DNA from: Metopolophium dirhodum
Taxonomy: Eukaryota > Arthropoda > Insecta > Hemiptera > Aphididae
Length of the DNA: 64,000 nt
Direction: 5' to 3'
NCBI RefSeq assembly: GCF_019925205.1
Contig: NC_083565.1
Span: 2,275,001-2,339,000, forward strand
The notes beneath the pieces are model-generated. The model searched no databases. It was not told the DNA's origin and saw nothing but the letters and a program-made list of their open reading frames with translations. A program made the translations under genes and the position numbers. Below, piece after piece: positions 38,632 through 50,039 of the stretch. Positions within the stretch are counted from its first letter, which is position 1. The number at the start of each line of letters is the position of its first letter.

Positions 38632-40734
38632 GATCGTGTGTTTATACGTGCGACCTAAACAATATTAAAAGTCGTCGGAACCGAATAACCATTCGGACGC
38701 GTAAGTGCCAATAGTTTGTAATACCTATCGTGTATCCAGTATCACGTGTGACAAGTCTGACGGTATTTAAATCAGATATGTAACCACGGTATATCGAAAA
38801 ACTGTCAACGACGTTAACACACATAATTTAGTATTCGGTATTAATTAGGTATTGAACGACATGCCATACAAGCGGTATCCGAGCAATAACCGGTATACTA
38901 GTTGACTGGTATAGGTATACCGGAAAAACCATCAGCCCTAAATTATTCTGTGTATGTCACTCTCGTACGGATTTTTCTACTTCACCACTATACAATACAA
39001 TACATTAATTCATGTATCGCCTAAACTAATAATTCTATTGGACAATATAGGTAGTATAGTAGAATCATTATAGTATATTATATTACATCCAATCATATTA
39101 TACTTACTCTACATCTTCGAAGATTCCGGTATTCGCGTGCTTTATAATATTTTTGATTAATTTAAAAATCCATTGTATACTTGCGTATACGTACGTAAAA
39201 TAAATAATAATATATAAGTAGATGTCTTTTATAGTCTTATTTGTTTTTGAATAACATGCTGCTGCTGGTGTGCAGTTCATTTTGTTTAAATGGCCGTAAA
39301 CAATATTTTTTAAGTTCTACAAACAATGAAACTTCACTTGATGTTCATAGACCTTTCATGATCACTCATTTCGATTCAGATTTCAATCGTTATATAAATT
39401 CAGTTGTTCATTATTAGTTCTGAATATTTTTATCATTTGAACATCACACCCCCATCACGGTAAATTTCCAGTAAGCGTACACCTCCACAGCAGGTTTCAA
39501 ATTGAAGTGATCAAATCGTAAGTCTATAATATATTTTATGTTTCTGACATGTACAACTTTACGAAAACTTATTTTTTCATAACACGGTGATAATATGATG
39601 CGGGACGTGTACCCATATATCAGTATTGCAAAATCGTTTGAAAATTTCATTATTTCGTTCGCATGGGGTATTCGGTATTAATAATAATATAGTCCATAAA
39701 TAATAATATTATACACGATTGGTGAGTGGTTTTAAATTATTCGTAGCGTACGTATGCACACATATCTACCGTTCGGACCCCGGAGCATTATGTATAATAA
39801 TATAATATAAGTACACCAGCAGCTATAGCCATGTAGTTATAGAGACGCGCTTTAGCGATAATATGTATTTCGTTACAACGACGTAGTACGGCCGCGATGA
39901 CGTTTCCAAAATAAATCTATAGTTATTTATATTATTATTATTATTATTATTAATTTGTGAACACAAATGTACACTCGTTTAATGGTCACCGGGGAAATAT
40001 TACCGTGACGACTAATTGGCCGATATCAATTTTTTTTCAGTTATAAATCGTTCTGTCCATAATAATATTATATATTCTACATGCGCGGAGTGTATAACGT
40101 ATTATACCTAGGTATATACCTACCAATATAAAACGCAGTGCTGCAGCATATACTATACATAAATAATAATATATCATGCGCATTATATATACGCGCACAC
40201 ATTATTCACCATAATATAATATATGGGTATACCTGATATTATAGAGGTATATATTATTAGTGTATAGGTCCACCGACCTACGCGTATTTACGCCGTTACA
40301 GATATGATATTATTGGAAAAATATCATGTTTGTTTAACCGAACGGGCCCCGTATGACCGGAAGCCAGTTTCTAACCTCACTCAACCACTAATATGGACCG
40401 AATGGATAATGTACCGTAAAATTGAACGCGCGCGCGCGATAACTCCTCTCCTCGGGTTTTTCGACCGCGATTGCGCAACCGGTCGGAGCCATTAAATCGC
40501 GGTTGATGAATTATTATACGCTTTTGGAAGAAATATATATATATATATAAAAAAAATCCGACTAGGTACACATAGGTGCACGCACGGTAATACGCGTATA
40601 ACATATTTTTTTTTTAATACGGCGGACACGCGCCCGTTGTTTTTTTTCTTTCGACGTTATTTATAACAACAGGTATCAATCATCTGCCGCTGCGTGTTTG
40701 CTCTCCGCGTATATTATATTAATATTTTAATATA

Positions 40735-40740
<6 letters not shown>

Positions 40741-40765
<25 letters not shown>
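40741..40765. repeat. (ATT)8 microsatellite
   Basis: Uninterrupted ATT trinucleotide tract of 25 bp. Confidence 0.9.
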
Positions 40766-40770
<5 letters not shown>

Positions 40771-43700
40771 GTCATCAAGATGCGCACACTCCGCGAGAGA
40801 CGCAAAACTCGGCGGTCGTCGTCGTCGTTAAATTGATATTCTGGGTGTTGAGAGAGGCCCGGGAGGCTCGAGTTTTACGACCAGCCGGTAAATCCTCAAC
40901 GCAATCATAATATAATAACATATATTTTTTAAGAAACGCTGCGCTTTTAGTAGTCGTTGTTCTATTGTATATATAATTTTCTTCGCGCAAGTCCATAAAA
41001 ATTGAATATATGTTTATTATTATAATGTTATATAATATACGTCCGAACGAGATCTATCGTCCCCGCGGGGTGGTGAGCTTTTCACGAAACTCGCAGCGCC
41101 GTCTTCTGGTCGTCGTCTGCACATTTTCGTGCCGGTATAAAATAACCGGTATACTATAATTTGCATTTATTTTGAACGTTGCTTTTCAAACAACAAAATT
41201 TCTTTGATCCGATCTCAAAGAATTTAAAAATGAAACTTATATTTTGCATTTTTTAATTCCATTTTTAGAACTTTTTTATTTTTACTTTTAAAGGTATTCA
41301 AATACAATGACATTTTATTTACAGTTGTAACTGTATATTTTGTCAAATTATCCAATGATCTTTGGTTCACAAATTTAAAATATAAATAACCAACTTTTCG
41401 ACCGTTAAAAAAAATAATCAATTTTAGCTGTACATTTTTTTTTAGTAATTTTTCTTGATGAAATAACATTAGAAATGAGAGAAGTGTAGTGAAGAGTGTA
41501 GACCTTTATCATTAATAGTTCATTCATTACAATTTACAGGTCTCTATAATGTTGTATATATCATGAAAACACACATACAAATAATATTTTAAAAAGGCTA
41601 AAAAGTAAGAGGTTAGTTTCTTAAGAATAGTACAACTAAAGTATTAAAAAAAAGTATACAATTTTAGAAATGGACCATCAAAAGGATACTTTGTAGTTTG
41701 TATACATGAAAAATGTTTTCATTTCGAGCAATTTACCAAAAATACAATCTAGTTTAATCCTAATAAAACGTATATGCATACCTATATAGTATGTTGTTAA
41801 CAATTTTCCGAAAAAAATTAAATCAAAAAATTCCTTGAATCTCGGATAGGACGTTAATATAGCTTATTTTTTCAATCCCAATAGGTTTTTATAGGGTGGC
41901 TCACTCTTGAATTTAGTTTTGGCTCACGAAAATCAAATATTTTGTTGTTTGTTTAAATGGTTACTTTATAGGTTGCAGATTATATAACTATTTTTCAAAA
42001 AATATTATATATAAAAAAACAAATTTTAAAATGTGTTTATTTATTTAATGATTTGCAGAGTCAGTCATGATTTTATTTCTTAATTCGGTCCAGACTTTTG
42101 ATGTAATAAGACATATAGACGAATATCAGTATTCTAATATAGGATTTATGTCGACTTTGAAAAGCATTCGTTGAATCCGTCTGCAGTCTTCGTGAAACAC
42201 GAAGTCAAAACAATAATAATAATTACAAATTACGACAAGCAGGATAACGATGAAGGTAATCTTCGCTTCGGCATCACCGTTCGCCTGCTGCTGCAGTGGT
42301 GCACGTGTCCCGGTGCAGTATTTTGGCATTCCGGCGCGCGTATATAAATAATAAACACGTCAGCGCGTAATGCGTTCCGGGCGGAAAAGTAACAAGAAAT
42401 AAAAAATCTCCGTCCCTTGTACGTATACATTTATTGAAATATATACATATCCATACGTGTAGTATACATCCATGTTATACCCATATACGTGTATCGCCTG
42501 CCGTATATTATAATATGCATACACCTACTATACCCGCATCGCACTAAGACGCGGCGCACAAAAAGCGTTTTCGCCGACGACGCACATATAAATGAATATA
42601 TATACATATACAAATAATAAATGTGTATAGGTGCGCATCGCGTGCAATGTGTCCATATCGAATTCGGACCTCCTACAACGGTGTGCGAGTGTGCGCCAAG
42701 TTAAACCCTTAACGTCCGTGACCGAGGGTACAGCTGCGGCGGCGGGCCCGAGACACGCGACCCCCCCCGACACCGCGCGCGCGAAATCCACCGCCGCGGA
42801 TACCGTGACGACGATATATTATATATTATTCATACACGCCTCGAGTCTTATTTTTCCATTCTTTTTTATATAAAATATAACATTATATTATGTATAGGTT
42901 GGTATAATATTATTTCTTACATTTCGTTTCTATAATAATTCGTCCTGCGCGCCGCCGAGCCGCAGCACAGCTCTCGTCAGCCGCCGTTTTCTTTCGCCCG
43001 CGATTTCCTCTCGCCGTTCCGCGTTTAGCATAATATATATTGTACATAATAATATAATATAATATACGACGATGTGATTTTACATTCAAACAGAATTCGT
43101 ACGTTTAAATACATTATATTTTTATTGTGATAAATGCGTACCTATGTGTGTATGTATAATGCACGTCAATACGTGCATGCTGTATCGATTCCATATGCTG
43201 CAACCTCTGTCGTCGTATTTTATATTATGGGAGGCCTGTCACCACGTCCAGATATTCCCGATTCCGTATTATACCTATTTTATCGGGAGTTTACCGACTG
43301 CAGCGCTTGAACTTATCGTATACCAAATATATAAATTGCGCTCAAAACATGAAAGGTCGATTATAGACCAGTAAGTTGCGCTCGATCATTTTTAGCGTTT
43401 ACAGACCGAAATTATTGCACCGCAGTTAATTTTAATTTAAAATATGGAAATAATATTTATAAGGTACCTTTACTTTAATTAATTTATTTAAAAAAAAAAT
43501 CAAAACTTATTAAAAACAAAGATTATAGAATTATATAAACATTTATAAATAAAAAATAATAATAATAATAAATTACAATTGTACGCATAATATAAAAATA
43601 TTTAGTATAGTATCATATTATATACCCCATATAGTATATACCGAACTGCAGTATAATAATTATTGTGCAGTACAACGAACCAATCAGGCCTATAAAGTAT

Positions 43701-44874
43701 AGATAGTGACATTGTTTTCGTCTCTAATAAATGCATACTCATTACAATTCATACAGTGTATGTTAATTATAATGATGTTTCATAAAGTCCCGATACCAAT
43801 TTCATAGAATAAATCGGCTCCAGATCAGCTATTAACACTTACAATTCTAGAATAATATAATTGTTTTTCAAAAACAAAAATTATTTAACCAGTTATTCAG
43901 TAACTTTCGGTACCTAGTTAATTGGTCAATATAATATAAGATTTTAGTTTTGAATTATTTTGAAATATTATAATATTATTATATAATAATTTATAATTAT
44001 ACTTCAACAGTGTATGTATAGGTATACTGTATGATAATTCAATGTTGGCGGAATTATAGATTGGTCATGACCCATGGCCAATTTATTTGCAAAAACATAT
44101 TTTTCATTCCTGTATTAATTATAGGTAAGAGTAAAAAGTAATTTAAATTGGTAGGTGTACTCTGATTTTGTGATTAGTTAAGATATAAGACACGTTGTAT
44201 TAGACGAAACTGGTCCATGGCCATGTTACCGTCGTCGGGTGAAATTATTGCACTGGAGCAACCGTGACGACGTGAGGCTTTTACGACATCTATATACCTG
44301 ATTTCCTACTGTATATTTTATATTTTACCGTGTGACGATTGCGCCTTTTGTCGCCACTGCACATGCATATCACAATTATTCTTGTACGATTTCGAGTGTC
44401 TCTGATGTGATATATATTTTTGGGGAGGCTTAGCACCCCGAGTTCCACCCCTATACAATATCTAGTCGCCACGCCTATGTTCATGCGAGTCCGGCGTTGA
44501 CGCGCATATATTGTACATTTCTACATCCGATGACGACGTTCCTCATTCGAATTCCGGTTATGTATACATTATTTTATTAATAATATTGTTCTTTTAAGTA
44601 TAACAATTATACTTTTAGTTATTACGATCGGTGTCGTTTCTTGACGATTTCCTGATGGATGGACGAACTCGATGTTATACCCTGCAATATCAAATAGTGT
44701 GTGTACGTTTATATATGAACTATACATACATAATATATATATAGTTTAAGAACAAACTCTATTCAATGTCGAAGTTAACAAATTTAAAACTATACAAATA
44801 GTGAATTAAATTCAGCTACAATCGTGTACGATGTTGCCTATAGGAAAGATACTATATATAATATATGTATATTA

Positions 44875-45830
44875 CAAGCTGTCCCGCCCGACGTTGTCCA
44901 GGCCAAAGATTTGTATTTTTGATAAATATATATTTTGTACAAAATGCATGTCATATTTCTTCTAATAATATTATAATATTAATATAATAAGTAACCAATA
45001 TTGCAACCATTTAGATAAACAAAACAAATTTCTTTTTTCGTAAACTGAAAAAGAACATGCGTGAGCTACCTTTTAGTTATCTATAGGAGTTGAACAGTTA
45101 AGCTATAAGCACTCTCCAAGTTTTAAGTAATTTATATTGATATAACTTTTATTGAAAACGGTCCAGTCATTTTTCGAGGCTATTAACTTCGGATAAACCA
45201 ACATAAAATTTTAGTTGTACAACCCGATTTTGCCATTGAAAAAATTTAAAAATACAAAATTTAGATTATATTTTAAGTGTTACTTGATTTTGGTGTACCT
45301 ACCTCAGTTCACAGGCAAACTTGCGTTACTTTGTGAACTAATTCGACCAAGATGAACAATAAATTTGTGATAGATACAGCACTTGGTAGTTGGTATAAAT
45401 CAAATGTGGTTCGAACTACTCTTTAAATTTCTCTGATATAATCTACAAGAACAATTTGAATTTTTCAAAAAATCGGTTAGGTAGTTTTTGAGTAGGTACT
45501 TGTATGTATAATAGCTACAAATAAACATTTGTTTTAACTTCTTTATTAAAAACCATAAACGTGACGATTTAATGGATGCTTTTACCTCATCTACCCGTGT
45601 AACTATAATGGCAACTATTAATAAACAAATATTACCATCGTAAATCTCAAAATCCCTGTTTAAACTCCTATCCGGGTTGGACCTACCTGGTCCAATTGTG
45701 AATCCAAACCATCCAGGAAACCACTCAAACACACACACAAACAATTTTATCAAAATCGGTCCTGCCGTTATGAGGAGTTCACGGACAGTAGAAGTATAAA
45801 ATTATAATATATATAAAGATATTGTATATA
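44875..45830. repeat. Probable single dispersed element, about 0.95 kb
   Basis: The block starts with CAAGCTGTCCCGCCCGACGT and ends with ATCAAAATCGGTCCTGCCGT followed by TATAATATATATAAAGAT. This start/end pair is one I associate, from memory, with an interspersed arthropod repeat. Close to the right end a minus-strand frame (45400-45753) translates the repeat and is not a gene. Element class and exact edges are unresolved. Confidence 0.4.
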
Positions 45831-45888
45831 TACCTATATATTCGAGATGGGTTATATATTATTATTACAGTATCGTTATGCAAGGGTG

Positions 45889-46110
45889 GGCATCAACTAG
45901 TTTAACAGTTAAAGTTAATTTTGTTTTAACTTTTTAACTTAACTATAGTAATCAAATTATGAACTTAACTAGTTTATTTGACAATAGAAATAACTTAGCT
46001 TTTCTCAGTTGGTTTAATAATTATCCATCAAGTTTAAAACGTTTTACTTCTAACTTATCGATCTTGTCTTAACTTAACTTGAGATAATTATTTTCAAAAA
46101 CTTGTCCAAT
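45889..46110. repeat. hAT-like repeat fragment with TTAACTT motifs
   Basis: The fragment begins GCAAGGGTGGGCATCAACTA, resembling hAT termini of the CAGGGGTGGGCA kind. It is followed by repeated TTAACTAGTTTA, AACTTAAC and TTAACTTAACTTGAG words. No matching right terminus was found. A second unassigned repeat-like block with GGGCAAGGCCC and GCCCAAGCCTGG follows at about 46160-46270. Confidence 0.35.
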
Positions 46111-46541
46111 TTTGACGTTATAAATGTTTGTATAATATAATATTAAATTAATATATGATGAGAGCCGGACTTAAGATGGAGCTAGGCCTGGGGAAATTTG
46201 TTTTGGGCAAGGCCCAAAAATGTCATACAAATGCGCGAAGCCCAAGCCTGGAGCCTCATTGGCCTCTGCCTATAAGGCTGAATCTATATAATATGATCGT
46301 TGCGTATATTGGTATCGACTATATTGTGGTAGTGCTACGGTTGACTTTACGACTAATCATTCGAAGTTTTATCTTATTTTCACCACACACGAATCGCGCA
46401 TTGATCATATTTATTATCCTTTATTATTATTGATGAATATATATATTATATATTTATAGCTGTCAACAACCACCGAATGTCCACATTGTCAGTTCGTCTC
46501 TTCGGCCCAGCACATTATATATTATGTTGTTGTTCACTCAC

Positions 46542-46614
46542 CGATCGATGAAAGCGAATAAGAACGGCCCACCGGAGATTACGCCCAAGTCCTCGTACGT
46601 GGTGCAGTTGTACA
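46542..46614 (-). CDS. Putative 73-bp internal exon, membrane-protein-like
   Basis: Minus strand: a good acceptor CTGCTTCTTCAG precedes position 46614, and a consensus donor CG|GTGAGT follows 46542. The exon has phase 1 in and phase 2 out. Its 23 codons read YNCTTYEDLGVISGGPFLFA and end FID. The hydrophobic GPFLFAFID next to a possible N-glycosylation site (NCT) would suit a transmembrane protein, but I cannot name the family. No flanking exons were located within a few kb. It may be a stray exon of a large-intron gene, a pseudogene piece or chance. Confidence 0.28.
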
Positions 46615-48440
46615 CTGAAGAAGCAGATGGTTTTTCTACACAATACATATAAAGCGATGTGAATTAAACCGTAATATGTTTATGAAATTGACCATGTTTA
46701 ATGTTTATGCGCACGTAAGTACATGTATAGATATAATATGGTTCCTTAAACGATTGGCCGGATTTTATTATTCGAGATGACTATCTATACATGTTATTTT
46801 ATGAATATTATACTATAGTTGGTCGAAATAGTTATAATTATAGTGATATTATAATTGATATCAGTTTTAAAATATAAATATCTATCACGCGATCAATTAT
46901 CATAAGTTTCGAATTTTCATAAAATATCAGTACCCAAAGTTTACTTATATTATAAGATGTTGTATTATTATAACAATAATGATATACGTCGACTCTTTTC
47001 GAGTAGGTACAACGATACAAATTTCGCGTGCAAACTACATAATACAAAATATGTAGAAGGTCACTTATCAGCTATCGCCGATCCTTTTTTCGCTACTTAT
47101 TATATAATCAGCTTTCTAAAGTATGCTCTCCAACAACTCGTCGTTTTTTGTTTCAGGTGAGCTGTCCTAGCACCCGTAAGTCATCATATTACCCCCTCTA
47201 ACCAATTTAATTTTTTTGTTCCTTATTTTACCCTTAGACCTTAAATAAAATCTCCTGTCTGGATGACACACCTATTTGTTTTGTAGTGGACGCAGGACGC
47301 ATAAAGCTTTTTGTATGAAAATTGACTCTTTCGTTGATTGTATATAAGCTCTTTGGAATTATGTCGATAAGTTTGTCAAATCAAACATATCCTTTGGATC
47401 GTCGCTTATCGTCGACAATTAATGTAAATCCGCATGTCCTATATATACTAGAATAAAGGTAATCCTATTATTTTTACCTACGCTCTATCCACGATTCGGA
47501 AATCCCCTCATAGTTTATATCGATATGAACGAGATGTGTTGTATATATTATTTTGGCTTCGTGATCGCGCAACAGTTTTTTGCAATATTCTCTGCAACAG
47601 CCGCGCTCGATAAAATATGAACTATGCATGAGATTATTATCATTTCAAACAGCAGACCACTGTCGTTTTTATCATACTACATGGTAAGTAATAAAAAGAG
47701 GTGGATTAATTTTTTTTAACTTATACGTATCGCACAGGTGGCGGTTTTTTTTTTAAGACTTTTCGGCGATTATTACGTTGGGGCGTACAATGACGTATAT
47801 ATCAGGATCCGATATGTCACCACCGATGTACATGTGACCACATACCCAATAATAATAATAATATATACAAACCGCACATGCAATATAATAATGCCCGGCG
47901 TAATATATTATATTATATCGATATAATAATAATAATAACTATCGGTTAGGATGTATATATGCATCATACACACGCGGGTCTTAGCGCTGCTATATATCGG
48001 ACGTCTTATTTACGACGCGTTTTTGCGATCCGAACGGCCTTCGGATCGAAACGATTGCCGGCCGACTATATTATACATCGCAACTTTATATATATATGTA
48101 CACGCATCGTATATTATACATTATAATAATATATTATTATATAATATTATTATATTGATCGCCTATTGTGGCCGGCCATATAGTACGTGCCCGTTTATTA
48201 AATCTCTCTCTCTCACCCTCTCTCCCACCCCATCTCTTTCTCGCCGTCTCTCTCTCTCTCTCTCAACGTGTCCGTGTCTCCCCGTCCATCTCGACTCCGG
48301 TCCGTCTTTTCTCTCCGCATGTACACGCATAATACCTACACGCATGTATCACGAGCGCGCGCGCGCGCGGCCCGTCTCGCGGTGTCGCATTCGATTTCGT
48401 TTGATTTCTTCCGTTGTTTTTACGACGTGCGGCGGTGACG

Positions 48441-48448
48441 TGACGTCA
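48441..48448. promoter_or_regulatory. Perfect CRE palindrome TGACGTCA
   Basis: TGACGTCA lies in a CpG-rich stretch (GGTGACGTGACGTCACACTC), with an overlapping half-site, about 1.55 kb upstream of the Pax start codon. It is the consensus binding site of CREB/ATF bZIP factors. Use in vivo is inference only. Confidence 0.35.
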
Positions 48449-48854
48449 CACTCGCGCATACGCCGCGTAGGTACATATATATATATATTATAATAATATT
48501 ATAATATTATGGGGCCGTGTTGCCAATGCGTCGAGACGAATTTCCATAACGAACACGGGCGAGCGCGCGCGCGTGTGTGTGCGTAGACAATGTGCGCGCG
48601 GGCTCTCTTTGAACTCAAACCCATTAGAAATGCTAAACCCGGCACTGCGTATACCGTACAGGTCGTGCGCTGTTGTATGCCCATGCCGATGTGTAATATG
48701 TATATATTATAATATGTACGCGGCGGACGAGCCGAGTTGGCGCGGAGGTAATTATTGAATATTTTATATTTTATTTGAAAAAAAAAAAAAAAAACGATAA
48801 CACTGTGGTGCGCCGACTAAGCCGACAGAAGAACGACGACTATTATATTATTAT

Positions 48855-48875
48855 TATATATATATATATATATAT
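48855..48875. repeat. (TA)10 microsatellite
   Basis: Uninterrupted TA dinucleotide tract of 21 bp in the Pax upstream region. Confidence 0.85.
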
Positions 48876-49482
48876 GTAGGCACGGCGGAAGAAAAAATAA
48901 GAGATGGAAACGAAATTGTTTTGAAGAAAAAAAAAAAGTCACAAAAGGCACGTAATTGAATATCGGTGACACCACACGAACGCGCGTGCGTTAATATTAC
49001 ATATTATTATTATTATATATGCGCGTATACAATATTATAATATTATGTTTTTAGAACGGGACGGTCGTGCGCGTGCGCGCGTACCTTCGCATGTACGCGG
49101 CGTGTACACGCGCGCGCGACGAGGGGACCCCACGCGGGTTGACACCCATTTCGCGGCCGACAGCCAATGGCTCGACGCGGCCTTTTGCGCGAGGGGTTCT
49201 GCGAGAGGTGCCCCTGCGAAAAAAACAAAAACACAAACGAAAAGGACGAAAAAGAATATGGCCGTTTGCCGCAAATAATAATTATCGCGTATACAGAATA
49301 ATATATAATATTATATAGGTACCGACCGCCGGCCGTACGCGTACAGTGTTATTACCATTATTATTATACCATCGTTGTGCGTGTGTGTGCGTGTACTATA
49401 TACCTCGACGGCGACAATAATATATAAAATATATAATATCAAGTTATTATCATTACGCGATGTAAGTAGTACGCTGCAGCAG

Positions 49483-49498
49483 AAGCAGCAGCAGCAGT
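49483..49498. repeat. Short (CAG)n-like tract
   Basis: CAGAAGCAGCAGCAGCAG, an imperfect CAG repeat about 0.5 kb upstream of the Pax start codon and outside any supported exon. Confidence 0.7.
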
Positions 49499-49619
49499 CG
49501 CGGTTTTATACACTCCGAAGTCGTCTACTGAATAATTGTTTGTTCTTTTAAAAATATTATTATATTATTACCTACATTAAATAATAATAATAATAATAAC
49601 ATCTGTACGTCATATTATA

Positions 49620-50002
49620 ATAGTGTCGCCGTCGCGTCCGTCGGGTGCACACGCACTACACATCTTATGAGCGTTCGCGTCGCGTCGTCGCGTGAACGCC
49701 GACCGACGTTTGAAGATTTTCGTCCGTTTGTCGGAAAACGGTAGCCGCGGACCGCCGACCGCCGCCGCCGCCGCCTACGAGTGCGTTCATCGTGAAGACT
49801 TCAACGTTACATTATTATTGTATACCTACCGCCGCCGCCGCTGCCGCCGACGTACTTGAGTACGACTCTGGGCATGCGCTCACCGGACGCGCTTTTCGCC
49901 GACAGGTATCGACGACGTGTATAGTGCGTGTGATAGCAAAATATCGTTTTATAATCATTTTATCCGAATTTGGGCGGAATATCGACCCCGCAGACGAACA
50001 CC
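49620..50002 (+). promoter_or_regulatory. Probable promoter and 5' leader of the Pax3/7 gene
   Basis: CpG-rich DNA directly upstream of the Pax ATG, with (GCC)n runs at about 49757-49773 and 49830-49850. An inverted repeat GCGTTC...GAACGC lies at about 49671-49698. No TATA box is placed well enough to call a start site. An in-frame TAA at 49952-49954 shows that coding does not extend upstream of the ATG at 50003. A CCAAT box lies further up at about 49163. Confidence 0.4.
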
Positions 50003-50039
50003 ATGTACTCGGCACACTACAACGGGTTCACTTTTCAAG
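50003..50039 (+). CDS. gsb: Pax3/7 (gooseberry-type) transcription factor, exon 1
   Basis: Start exon encoding MYSAHYNGFTFQ plus the first base of a Gly codon, then a consensus donor CAAG|GTAAGA. The ATG has a good context (ACACCATGT) and is the first in frame after the TAA at 49952. Phase 1 at the end fits the phase-1 acceptor of the exon at 51841, and joining them gives ...TFQ-GQGRVNQLGG. Insect gooseberry and gooseberry-neuro proteins also have a short N-terminus ending in FQGQGRVNQLGG (known family feature, from memory). That join is the main support for this very short exon. The gene encodes a nuclear segmentation or neural patterning factor in other insects. Paired and gooseberry paralogues cannot be separated with certainty here. 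Confidence 0.8.

Larger units (their letters stand above)
35513..44874. other. Long intergenic stretch with CpG islets
   Basis: No gene recognised. CpG-rich islets lie at about 37730-38050 and 42680-42800. A 12-bp tandem repeat lies at 38591-38631 and a 9-bp perfect inverted repeat CCGGTATAC...GTATACCGG at 38890-38923. (ATT)8 lies at 40741-40765. Frames at 40304-40495, 41224-41469 (minus) and 42126-42329 (minus) have no recognisable motif. A fragment at about 44413-44480 (GGGGAGGCTTAGCACCCC) resembles the foldback MITE at 52204. Confidence 0.4.
46615..49619. other. Upstream region of the Pax gene, CpG-rich with simple repeats
   Basis: No coding gene is supported. (CT)n-rich sequence spans about 48201-48264. 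A GCGCGC run lies near 48354-48368, (TA)n at 48855-48875, poly-A near 48778-48794 and a (CAG)n-like tract at about 49480-49498. Very CpG-rich DNA at 48300-48470 and 49060-49290 includes alternating GCGCGTGCGCGCG. A long frame at 47951-48493 is low-complexity (poly-Ser/Leu from CT repeats) and not believed. Confidence 0.4.

Noticed and set aside
45400..45753. 117-codon minus-strand frame
   Set aside because: Lies within the dispersed repeat 44875-45830 and has no recognisable domain.
47157..47175. Possible 19-bp micro-exon between a TTTTTTGTTTCAG acceptor and a GTAAGT donor
   Set aside because: No coding context on either side; splice-like words of this kind recur by chance in AT-rich DNA.
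47951..48493. 180-codon plus-strand open frame
   Set aside because: The N-terminal part is Ile/Tyr-rich from AT-rich DNA and the C-terminal part is Ser/Leu/Arg from CT and GC repeats. No domain, and no support for a start.
49035..49318. Several overlapping frames on both strands upstream of the Pax gene
   Set aside because: Arginine-rich low-complexity readings of CpG-rich promoter DNA; five frames overlap, so none is specific.
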